The translations under genes and the position numbers were made by a program. From Lachnospiraceae bacterium (GTDB lineage: Bacteria; Bacillota; Clostridia; Lachnospirales; Lachnospiraceae), in the NCBI GenBank assembly GCA_017936885.1, contig JAGBEO010000011.1, positions 62,001-126,000 of the forward strand: DNA of 64,000 bases, read 5' to 3'. The notes beneath the pieces were generated by a model, which made no database searches, was not told the DNA's origin, and saw only the letters and a list, made by a program, of their open reading frames with translations. Positions within the stretch are counted from its first letter, which is position 1. Each line of letters starts with the position of its first letter. Of this stretch, positions 47,244-55,072 are shown in pieces.

Positions 47244-48263
47244 ATGAAAAAAGAGAATAATAAAATCAGCGTGATCGTACCGGTCTATAACAAAGAATTG
47301 TATATAAAAGAGTGTATCGAAAGCATTCTGCATCAGAGCTACCGGAATCTGGAACTTATTCTGGTGGATGATGAATCTACGGACGGCAGCGGCGCGGTCT
47401 GTGACAGTTATGCGCAGTCGGATGAAAGGGTTGTGGTGATCCATCAGAAGAACGCAGGACCTACGGCGGCTTGTGTGGCGGGTATGCATGCTGCTGCAGG
47501 GGAATATTATATGTTCGTAGACAGTGACGATTATGTGGAACATAAAATGCTCACAGAGATGGCTGCGCATTTAAAAGGCACCCGTGGGGAGGTAGTCTGC
47601 TGCAACCACATCCTGGAGAAACAGAAGAAGACGGAAGCCGTATACAGTATCGTTGCACCCGGTGTATATACGGGGGAGAAGCTGGCTAAGGAGATTAAAG
47701 CGAAGTTAATCGGGCAGGAGCAAAAAGTATTTCCCATGTCCCGCTGTATGAAGCTGTGTGAAAAATCTATTTTCGAAGGCAATGAAAAATATTATGATTA
47801 TGATATCCGTTTTGGGGATGATTCCCATCTGATGTACCCTGCTATGCTAAACAGTACCAGAGTGGTTATCATGGAAGAAGCGTTATTCTATCATTACCGT
47901 TATGTGAAGGGGTCTATGATACACCGCTATGACGACAGAATTTATGAGAGCGTGGAGAAGCTGGCGGTATCTTTAGCCAAAGCGGCGCTGGACAAAAAGA
48001 TGCCGGATGCGGCGCAGACTGTTGCCAGGGAGCATTGTTATATGCTTCTGTATGTGCTGAAAAACGAACTGCGCAACCCGGACAGGAAATACAAGACGAA
48101 GATTCGGGAAATCTTTTGTGACGCAAGAATCCGGGAATTGATTCTGAACACACCGTTATCTATCAGGGAACGGTTCAATGCATTGTTATATTTAGGGATG
48201 CAGTATCCTGACAGCGGATTGATAGGCATTCTGCGACTGATCTTAAAAATACATGATAAATAG
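47244..48263 (+). CDS. GT2 glycosyltransferase
   Basis: A 339-residue GT-A enzyme with VDDESTDGSG, NAGPTAACVAG and the metal site DSDDYVE. In the nucleotide-binding motif Glu replaces the usual Gly of DDGSTD, a mild variation. Role in the glycan is not assignable. AAGGGA lies 6 nt before the ATG. Confidence 0.87.
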   Translation: MKKENNKISVIVPVYNKELYIKECIESILHQSYRNLELILVDDESTDGSGAVCDSYAQSDERVVVIHQKNAGPTAACVAGMHAAAGEYYMFVDSDDYVEHKMLTEMAAHLKGTRGEVVCCNHILEKQKKTEAVYSIVAPGVYTGEKLAKEIKAKLIGQEQKVFPMSRCMKLCEKSIFEGNEKYYDYDIRFGDDSHLMYPAMLNSTRVVIMEEALFYHYRYVKGSMIHRYDDRIYESVEKLAVSLAKAALDKKMPDAAQTVAREHCYMLLYVLKNELRNPDRKYKTKIREIFCDARIRELILNTPLSIRERFNALLYLGMQYPDSGLIGILRLILKIHDK

Positions 48264-48330
48264 TCACCGAAAAGAAAGTTGATGACTCAATTTGACAGCA
48301 TTGGAATAGATCATGGGAATGGAGAATCAT

Positions 48331-49242
48331 ATGATTATCATCAGAGTTATGGGCGGATTGGGCAATCAGTTGCAGCAGTACGCCCTTTATAAAAAGTATG
48401 AAAGTATGGGAGTGGAGGCGCGTCTGGATCTATCATGGTTTGACAGTGCCGTGCAGGAAAATATGCTGGCGAAAAGACGGCTGGAGTTAAGCAGTTTCGT
48501 TGACCTTCCTATGAAGACTGCGACAGAAGAGGAAATCAAAGCGGTGTTAGGCAGACAGTTCGGAGAGCCGGAACAGCTTTTTGCCAAAATAAAGAGAAAG
48601 CTGAATCCTGCATTTTCTCCGGTTTTTACGGAGAGCGATATGTATCACCCTGAGATTTTAGAGTGGAAACAGAAGTACCTGGTGGGATACTGGGCGTGTG
48701 AGAAATATTACGCAGATATTATGCCCAGAATCAGGGAGAGTATCCGGTTTCCGCAAAGCAGTGACGAACGTAATCTTAAGACGGCGCAGGAAATGGAAGG
48801 TACGGAATCCGTCAGTATGCATATCAGGCGGGGAGACTATCTGGATGCGGCTAATATTGAGATGTTCGGCAACATCTGTACGGATGCCTATTACGACAGT
48901 GCGGTTGCCTGTATGAAGAAGAAATTTCCGCAGGCGGTATTTTACATTTTTTCCGATGACAGCGCTTATGTAAAGGAGCGGTATCAGGGAGCGGAATATC
49001 ATATCATTGATTGGAACAGGGGAGATGACAGCTTCTATGACATGATGCTGATGAGCCATTGCAGGCACAATATTTGTGCCAACAGTACCTTTAGCTTCTG
49101 GGGAGCCAGATTGAACAGACATGCCGGTAAAGTGATGATTCGTCCTTCTATCCATAAGAATACACAGGTCTGTGTGCCGCAGAAAATGAAGGAATTATGG
49201 GAAGGCTGGACATTACTTTCTCCGGCCGGAGAGTTTATTTGA
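48331..49242 (+). CDS. GT11 (alpha-1,2-fucosyltransferase family) glycosyltransferase, second copy
   Basis: About 303 residues. VMGGLGNQLQQYA, MHIRRGDYL and the FGNICTDAYY segment parallel the GT11 at 36101 (FGNICTGAYY), so the two are likely paralogues. ANSTFSFWGA closes the donor site. ATG 48331 has GGAG 6 nt upstream and is preferred over ATG 48313. Its stop codon overlaps the -35 box of the promoter at 49239. Confidence 0.87.
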   Translation: MIIIRVMGGLGNQLQQYALYKKYESMGVEARLDLSWFDSAVQENMLAKRRLELSSFVDLPMKTATEEEIKAVLGRQFGEPEQLFAKIKRKLNPAFSPVFTESDMYHPEILEWKQKYLVGYWACEKYYADIMPRIRESIRFPQSSDERNLKTAQEMEGTESVSMHIRRGDYLDAANIEMFGNICTDAYYDSAVACMKKKFPQAVFYIFSDDSAYVKERYQGAEYHIIDWNRGDDSFYDMMLMSHCRHNICANSTFSFWGARLNRHAGKVMIRPSIHKNTQVCVPQKMKELWEGWTLLSPAGEFI

Positions 49243-49267
49243 TATTCTCTGTAAAAGAAGATATAAT
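49239..49267 (+). promoter_or_regulatory. Near-consensus sigma-A promoter
   Basis: TTGATA (49239-49244), exactly 17 nt, then TATAAT (49262-49267): 11 of 12 consensus bases. The coding start is about 70 nt downstream. It is the best promoter-like sequence I found, and it lies directly before the second initiating transferase, so a separate transcript for the 3' module is likely. Confidence 0.65.
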
Positions 49268-49340
49268 GAAGACAACTATGCCGGATGAGTTATAGTACTG
49301 CAGGCAGAAAGTTTATACAGGAAGAAAGAATCGGGAGACT

Positions 49341-50753
49341 ATGAACCGAAAGAAAAAAATTATCGAGAGCTATGGTCTGTTATTGTCAGATCTGCTCTGC
49401 ATTATAATTGCATATACGGCGGCGATTCTTCTACGTTATCAAAAATTTGCCCGGGTTATGGAACCGGAAGTACATGTGTTGGTATGCGTGTTTTTTCTGC
49501 TGTTCTGTACGATTTACAGCTTTATGCTGGACTGGAACAGGAGCTTTTTGGAAAGGGGACTTTTCGTAGAATTTGTGGCGGTGCTGAAGTTTAATGCCTT
49601 TATGTTACTGGCGGTTGCCAGCGCTCTTTTTGTGATTCAGGCAGGAGCGGCTTTCTCCCGTCTGGTTATGGGCTACTTCGCCATTTTGGATATGATTCTG
49701 GTATGGGCGGTGAGAATTGCCATGAAAAGGATTCTGCGGGTTTATCTGACCTCGGAAGCCAATCTGGTTAAAATTATGGTCATCACCAAGGACAGTGTGA
49801 TGGACCGTACCATTGCCCAGCTAAAGGAGAAGATGGATATCAATTATGAGATCGTGGCGTTAGCCTGTGTGGATGAAGATCGTAAGGGCGTAGTGGTAGA
49901 CGGTATCAAGGTGACAGCGGACGGTAAAGACGTGCTGGATGTGGCAAGGCAGATGCCCCTGGACGAAGCCTTTGTGAATCTGCCGGATACGAATAAGCGG
50001 TATGTCAAGAAAATTATCTATGAATTAGAATCCATGGGTGTGGTCTGTCATTATAATATCGATATTATCGATGGAGGACAGAAGGAGATTACTGTGGACA
50101 GCTTTGCGGGTTATACGGTAATGTCCTATTCCCTGAATCATTACGATTACCGCCGTATGATGATCAAACGGCTGATCGATATCGTGGGAGGTCTGGTAGG
50201 ACTGCTTATAACAGCGGTGGTAACGCCTTTTGTGGCGCTGGCAATCCGATTGGATTCTCCGGGACCGGTTTTCTTCGCACAGACGCGTATCGGCAAGAAC
50301 GGCAGACGTTTTAAGATTTATAAATTCCGTTCCATGTATATTGATGCGGAGGAACGCAAGAAAGAGCTGGAAGCGCAGAATGAAATGAGCGGGCTTATGT
50401 TCAAGATGGAGAATGACCCGCGTATTACGAAGGTGGGTAAGTTCATCCGTAAGACAAGCATCGATGAACTGCCGCAGTTTTTAAATATCGTGAAAGGTGA
50501 TATGAGTCTGGTAGGGACAAGACCCCCTACGGAGGACGAATTTGAACAATATAATTCCCACTACAGAAGGCGGATCAGCATGACACCGGGACTTACCGGG
50601 CTATGGCAGATCAGCGGCCGGAGTGATATCTCGGACTTTGATGAAGTGGTGAAATTGGACTTGGAGTATATTGATAACTGGTCTATCGGGCTGGATATCA
50701 AGATACTGTTTAAGACTGTGGGAGCGGTGCTTAAGGGGCGCGGGTCAAAATAA
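49341..50753 (+). CDS. Initiating polyprenyl-phosphate glycosyl-1-phosphate transferase, long form
   Basis: A 470-residue protein. About four N-terminal helices and a CoA-binding-like domain (about 140-260) precede the phosphoglycosyltransferase domain, which has a re-entrant hydrophobic segment, YKFRSMYID, the catalytic Asp-Glu in SIDELPQFLN, GDMSLVGTRPP and PGLTGLWQISGR. WbaP/WcaJ/CpsE-type enzymes of this length transfer hexose 1-phosphate to undecaprenyl phosphate to start Wzx/Wzy polysaccharides. This is the second priming enzyme in the window and has its own promoter, supporting a separate glycan. Confidence 0.92.
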   Translation: MNRKKKIIESYGLLLSDLLCIIIAYTAAILLRYQKFARVMEPEVHVLVCVFFLLFCTIYSFMLDWNRSFLERGLFVEFVAVLKFNAFMLLAVASALFVIQAGAAFSRLVMGYFAILDMILVWAVRIAMKRILRVYLTSEANLVKIMVITKDSVMDRTIAQLKEKMDINYEIVALACVDEDRKGVVVDGIKVTADGKDVLDVARQMPLDEAFVNLPDTNKRYVKKIIYELESMGVVCHYNIDIIDGGQKEITVDSFAGYTVMSYSLNHYDYRRMMIKRLIDIVGGLVGLLITAVVTPFVALAIRLDSPGPVFFAQTRIGKNGRRFKIYKFRSMYIDAEERKKELEAQNEMSGLMFKMENDPRITKVGKFIRKTSIDELPQFLNIVKGDMSLVGTRPPTEDEFEQYNSHYRRRISMTPGLTGLWQISGRSDISDFDEVVKLDLEYIDNWSIGLDIKILFKTVGAVLKGRGSK

Positions 50754-50754
50754 C

Positions 50755-50811
50755 AGGGAATGAAGTTACACTAAGGCAGCAAAATACGCAGCCCAAGTGT
50801 AACTAAATCAT
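50755..50811 (+). repeat. 57-bp tandem repeat, copy 1
   Basis: Direct repeat unit starting AGGGAATGAAGTTACACT, with 9-bp arms AGTTACACT and AGTGTAACT able to form a hairpin. It begins 2 nt after the stop of the initiating transferase gene and is identical to copy 2 except at 3 positions. Confidence 0.8.
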
Positions 50812-50868
50812 AGGGAATGAAGTTACACTAAGGCAGCAAAGTACACAGCCTAAGTGTAACTAAATCAT
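50812..50868 (+). repeat. 57-bp tandem repeat, copy 2
   Basis: Adjacent second unit. Beyond the AGTTACACT/AGTGTAACT stem, GGGAATGA (50813-50820) pairs with TCATTCCC (50865-50872) just past the unit, and AGGC pairs with GCCT inside. The whole forms a long, nearly perfect hairpin. The differences between copies improve the pairing in this one (AGGC/GCCT). Confidence 0.8.
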
Positions 50869-50872
50869 TCCC

Positions 50873-50901
50873 GGAAGAACGCCAAGCATGGGCGTTCTTC
50901 C
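50873..50901 (+). repeat. 11-bp perfect hairpin, related to the one at 62475
   Basis: GGAAGAACGCC and GGCGTTCTTCC flank a 7-nt loop; the palindrome ACAAATTTGT (50904-50913) follows. No U-run follows the stem, so it is not a standard intrinsic terminator. It may be an RNA-stability or attenuation element. Confidence 0.55.
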
Positions 50902-50957
50902 ACACAAATTTGTTTAGATTGTTGAGGAAGTGTCTGAGAGAAAGGTGTCGGATCAGT

Positions 50958-52151
50958 ATGGAATATAAAAATGACAGACTTGTCATGTATTTGCATGGCG
51001 GCAGCGGCAACCATGGATGTGAGGCGATTGTCAACAGCACATGCCATATGATAGAGGATATTCCGAAGCTTTTGGTGACAAACAGCGAGAAGGAAGATAA
51101 ATATTATTCGGTGGCGCCGTTGTGCGACATTTTACAGGAGCGCAAGATCGCCGAGCATTTCTTTGCCCATGTGTGGTACTATGTGTGGCGTATGGTCTTT
51201 CATGATCCGGAATCCTTTATGCGTTACCGGTTTCGGGATGTACTGAAGAAAAATTTGGCGCCGCTCTATGTGTCTATCGGCGGCGACATGTACTGTTATG
51301 AATTGTCCAAGAAAGAGGCAATCGTGGCAAACAGCACTTTTAACAGGGCTGGGGCAAAGACCGTGTTGTGGGGATGCTCCCTGGAACCGGAGTTGTTAAA
51401 GGACCCGGAAGTGGTTGCAGATATGAAACGTTATGCCCTGATCACACCCAGAGAGTCCATTACCGCGGATGCCCTTAAGGCAGCAGGCGTGGTGGAAAAT
51501 GTGAAGCTTTATCCCGATCCGGCGTTCTCGTTACAGCCGGAAAAGATAAACCTTCCGACTGCATTTCAGGTAGGAAATACGATAGGTATTAATATCAGCC
51601 CCATGATCGTCCGCAATGAGACAGTGGAGGGTATTACCGTCAGCAATTATAAAAAACTGATGGATCATATTTTACAGACAACGGACTATAGCATTGCGCT
51701 GATCCCCCATGTGATGTGGAATTATAATGACGACAGACTGACGCTTGCTGAACTTTATGAGGATTATAAGGACAATGACAGGGTAATCCTATTTGAGGAT
51801 ATGTCCTGCCAGAAGTTAAAATATATTATTTCTCAGTGCAGAGCCTTTATCGGGGCAAGAACCCACGCCACGATAGCGGCTTATTCCAGTATGGTGCCGA
51901 CTCTGGTTGTGGGGTATTCCGTGAAAGCCAGAGGGATTGCGAGAGATTTGTTCGGCACAGAAGAGAATTATGTGCTTCCGGTGCAGAACTTGTCTGAATC
52001 GGAAGAACTGATCAAAGCCTACGACTGGATCATGGAACGGGAAGAGCAGATCCGCGGCAGATTGGAAACCGTGATGCCGGATTACTGTGAGAGCGCGAAG
52101 CAGGCAGGCGAAGAACTGCGTAAGCTGTGGCAGGAAATTCATCGGGCATAA
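50958..52151 (+). CDS. Polysaccharide pyruvyl transferase family protein (WcaK/CsaB-like)
   Basis: About 397 residues. MYLHGGSGNHGCEAI at the N-terminus is the family's glycine-rich loop; VSIGGDMYCYE, TPRESIT, YPDPAFSL and ARTHATIAAYS follow. These enzymes add a 4,6- or 3,4-pyruvate ketal from phosphoenolpyruvate to a sugar residue, giving the polymer a negative charge. ATG 50958 is chosen because the longer frame from TTG 50910 would begin inside the palindrome. The ribosome binding site (AAAGG, 12 nt) is only fair. Confidence 0.85.
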   Translation: MEYKNDRLVMYLHGGSGNHGCEAIVNSTCHMIEDIPKLLVTNSEKEDKYYSVAPLCDILQERKIAEHFFAHVWYYVWRMVFHDPESFMRYRFRDVLKKNLAPLYVSIGGDMYCYELSKKEAIVANSTFNRAGAKTVLWGCSLEPELLKDPEVVADMKRYALITPRESITADALKAAGVVENVKLYPDPAFSLQPEKINLPTAFQVGNTIGINISPMIVRNETVEGITVSNYKKLMDHILQTTDYSIALIPHVMWNYNDDRLTLAELYEDYKDNDRVILFEDMSCQKLKYIISQCRAFIGARTHATIAAYSSMVPTLVVGYSVKARGIARDLFGTEENYVLPVQNLSESEELIKAYDWIMEREEQIRGRLETVMPDYCESAKQAGEELRKLWQEIHRA

Positions 52152-52254
52152 ATTCTATAGCTGTATATCGGACAAGCTATGGAACCGAAAGGCAGCAAAG
52201 CCGGGGCAGAAATAGTGATAGGGCCTCAGGCTTAGAATATAGGAAAGCGACCAT

Positions 52255-53799
52255 ATGGGTAGAATACAACAAGCCAAAAAAAACATCATATTCGGCTATC
52301 TTAGCAATTTCGTGATTCTGTTGATGAATTTTATCCAGAGAACCGTTTTTATCTGGGTGCTCGGCAGAACCCTTCTGGGTGTCAACAGCATTTATACCAA
52401 TGTGCTGAGCGTATTGTCTTTGGCGGAACTTGGCATCGGTACGGCACTTAATTACAGCCTGTATAAGCCTGTGGCCAATCAGGATATCGAGAAAATTAAG
52501 TCCTATATGCGCTTTTACAAGAAAGCATATATGTCTATCGCGGTGGTCATTGCAGTGGCAGGTATCGCCATATCGCCGTTTTTGAAATATATCCTGAAGA
52601 ATCCCGGCAATTATTCCATGCGGGAACTGACGATTTACTATTTTATCTTCCTGTTTAATACGGTCAGCACGTACTTTGTCGCGTATAAATACAGCCTGAC
52701 CAACGCGGAACAGAAAAATTACATTCAGACCAATGTGACGACCATTACCAAGATCGCTACGGTATTGGTACAGATCGTGGTGCTGCTTGTGACGAAGAAT
52801 TTTCTGTTTTATCTGCTGGCACAGTTGTTTGTGGAACTGGCACAGAAGATTTTCGTCAGTATCTATCTGAATAGGATGTATCCTTATCTGCGGGAAAAGG
52901 ATGTGCAGAAACTGAGTGATGAAGAGAGAAAGGTAGTGGTGAACAAGACCAAAGCGTTGGTTCTTCACAAGATCGGTGATGTGGCAAGGCTGCAGACCGA
53001 TACTATTATTATCTCTTCCTTTGTGAATGTGGATACGTCCGGTGTGGTAGCAAATTATACGTATATCATCACCTATGTAGGCAATTTTGTGAATATTATT
53101 TTCAGCTCCGTGGTATCCGGGTTCGGTAATCTGGTGGCAACGGAGTCTAAGGAAAAGCAATACCAGGTCTTTAAGGTATACCGTTTTTTCGCCTGCTGGC
53201 TGTTTGGGTTTGGCGCTGTGGGTTTCTGGCATCTGCTGACCCCGTTAATCGGCGGCTTATGGCTGGACGAAAGCTGGGTAATCGGCAGCGTGGTAGTGAC
53301 GCTGCTTGTGGTTGATTTTTATTTTAAAGGCGGACGCAGTGTGTTGGAGAATTTTAAGATTGCTTCCGGCGTTTTTGAACAGGACCGTTATCTGCCTTTG
53401 ATACAGGGCGGTTTAAATTTGGTGATATCCATTATATTGGTACAAAGGATCGGGGTGGCCGGTGTTTATGTGGGTACGCTTGTGTCCGGTATTTTAGCCA
53501 ATTTTATCAGACCGGTGATTATTTATAAGGTTTGCTTTGACAGAAAAGCGTGGAGTTATTTTGCGGATTCCTTGCGCTACATTGTCGTGATTCTGGCGAT
53601 TGCGGTTGTGAATATACCGATCAGACATCTGGTTATGCGGGAGACGAATATTTTAACTTTTGCGGTGATGGTAGTCATTATCAGTGTGATTTATAACGGC
53701 GTGTTCTTTCTGGCGTTTCGCAGAACGGAAGAGTTCGCGTATCTGTGGGATGTGGCAGCGAAGAAGATTCCGGCGCTGCGCAGATTAGAGAAAAGATAA
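52255..53799 (+). CDS. Wzx-type polysaccharide flippase (MOP superfamily)
   Basis: A 514-residue protein with 12 to 14 hydrophobic segments. The start (RIQQAKKNIIFGYLSNFV) and GRTLLGVNSIYTNVLSVLSLAELGIGTALNY are typical of Firmicutes Wzx. It moves undecaprenyl-diphosphate repeat units across the membrane. Placed between the second initiating transferase and the polymerase at 55073, it completes a Wzx/Wzy module that is independent of the ABC flippase at 37217. Confidence 0.9.
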   Translation: MGRIQQAKKNIIFGYLSNFVILLMNFIQRTVFIWVLGRTLLGVNSIYTNVLSVLSLAELGIGTALNYSLYKPVANQDIEKIKSYMRFYKKAYMSIAVVIAVAGIAISPFLKYILKNPGNYSMRELTIYYFIFLFNTVSTYFVAYKYSLTNAEQKNYIQTNVTTITKIATVLVQIVVLLVTKNFLFYLLAQLFVELAQKIFVSIYLNRMYPYLREKDVQKLSDEERKVVVNKTKALVLHKIGDVARLQTDTIIISSFVNVDTSGVVANYTYIITYVGNFVNIIFSSVVSGFGNLVATESKEKQYQVFKVYRFFACWLFGFGAVGFWHLLTPLIGGLWLDESWVIGSVVVTLLVVDFYFKGGRSVLENFKIASGVFEQDRYLPLIQGGLNLVISIILVQRIGVAGVYVGTLVSGILANFIRPVIIYKVCFDRKAWSYFADSLRYIVVILAIAVVNIPIRHLVMRETNILTFAVMVVIISVIYNGVFFLAFRRTEEFAYLWDVAAKKIPALRRLEKR

Positions 53800-53848
53800 T
53801 AAGCGGAAGAATAAAAATACAGGCAGAACATAGAAGGGAATGATAACT

Positions 53849-55051
53849 ATGGACAAAACTGCTTTGATAGAAACAGCATGTAAAGATTTGCTGACCTGCG
53901 GTGTCTGGGATGGCAAAACCAGATTAAAGCGTGGAATCAAGAAATATATACTGCGCAGGGAGACAACGGTTGAGGATCTGATCTTCTGGCCTGCCGGGCT
54001 TTTGGCACAGGGGCTGTGGAAGTGCAGGATGGAACTGCGGGAGACACGAAAGGACTGGAAGCCGGAGACAGGGCAGAAGGCTTGGTTTGTGCAGGAGACT
54101 GCAAAATGCCGGGAGCAGGGAATGGAAAACAGCACTGGGCAGCAGGAAGCGAAGAGGCTTACGGACAGTATTGAAGAAGCGCTTACTGCTTATTTCACCA
54201 GGTGGCAGAAAAAGGGAATGCCGCTTTATTATCTGGATGATTTACTGACAGGGGAGACGATTCTTGCTGCCCTTGAAGAAAAATGGAAGCCGGAAAACGG
54301 TACGGATTCCGGGCTGCCGGGACAGGAAAGCTTTGTTGGCTTTACAAAGAAGCAGTGCGCGGCGGCGTTGGATAAATTATCGTCTTATGCGCAAAACTAT
54401 CCTCAGAATGAGACCGGCAGCTTCCCTTACCGAGCCAACCAGAAGAACGGTTATGTCTTCGTAGACGGCATAGGGCTTGCCTGTCCGTTTTTGTACCGGT
54501 ACGGCATGACATTTGAGAAACAGGAATATATGGAATTAGCTGTCAGACAGATTGTTAATTTTCTGGCGTACGGCATGGATACTGCTACCGGACTTCCTTA
54601 TCACGGTTATGATGTGACAGACGGATGTAAATACGGTATTATCGGCTGGGGACGGGCAGTAGGATGGCTGTTGCGCGGTATGACGGCATGTGTGCAGTCA
54701 GAGTATGGCAGGGAGCGGCTTATGGAGCCTTACACGGATCTGATCGATACCGTGTTGGCTTACCAGCGCAGGGACGGATATTTTGCATGGCAGCTACAGG
54801 CCATGGACGGCCCGGCGGATACCTCTGCTACGGGGATGGTCTGTGCGGCATTGAAGCAGGGAATAGAGCTTGGCATTTTGACAGAGGATCAATACAGGCA
54901 GGCATTGCAGACAGGCGCGAGTGCCATAGAGAGAGCTGTAAAGGACGGCAGGGTGTACCGGTGTTCGGGAGAGTGTCTGGATTTTGCCCAGTACCCGCAG
55001 CGGTATGGCGCTTATCCTTGGGCGCTGGGACCGGCGCTTGAGGTGTTGTGA
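53849..55051 (+). CDS. GH88/GH105-like unsaturated glycuronyl hydrolase fold protein
   Basis: About 400 residues with an (alpha/alpha)6-type helical pattern. GWGRAVGWLLRGM and DTSATGM are GH105 marks; GH105 enzymes cleave unsaturated uronic residues left by lyases. No signal peptide is present, so it is probably cytoplasmic. A hydrophilic stretch (about 54030-54165, rich in Glu, Gln and Lys) sits in the N-terminal third. In a biosynthetic locus it could serve turnover or quality control of the glycan. ATG 53849 has AGAAGGGA at a suitable distance. Confidence 0.75.
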   Translation: MDKTALIETACKDLLTCGVWDGKTRLKRGIKKYILRRETTVEDLIFWPAGLLAQGLWKCRMELRETRKDWKPETGQKAWFVQETAKCREQGMENSTGQQEAKRLTDSIEEALTAYFTRWQKKGMPLYYLDDLLTGETILAALEEKWKPENGTDSGLPGQESFVGFTKKQCAAALDKLSSYAQNYPQNETGSFPYRANQKNGYVFVDGIGLACPFLYRYGMTFEKQEYMELAVRQIVNFLAYGMDTATGLPYHGYDVTDGCKYGIIGWGRAVGWLLRGMTACVQSEYGRERLMEPYTDLIDTVLAYQRRDGYFAWQLQAMDGPADTSATGMVCAALKQGIELGILTEDQYRQALQTGASAIERAVKDGRVYRCSGECLDFAQYPQRYGAYPWALGPALEVL

Positions 55052-55072
55052 TCATAGGAAAAGAGTGAATCA

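Noticed and set aside
50755-50868. CRISPR array
   Set aside because: Only two copies, directly adjacent, with no spacers and no cas genes.
50755-50901. Transposon ends or insertion sequence
   Set aside because: No transposase or target duplication is visible nearby.
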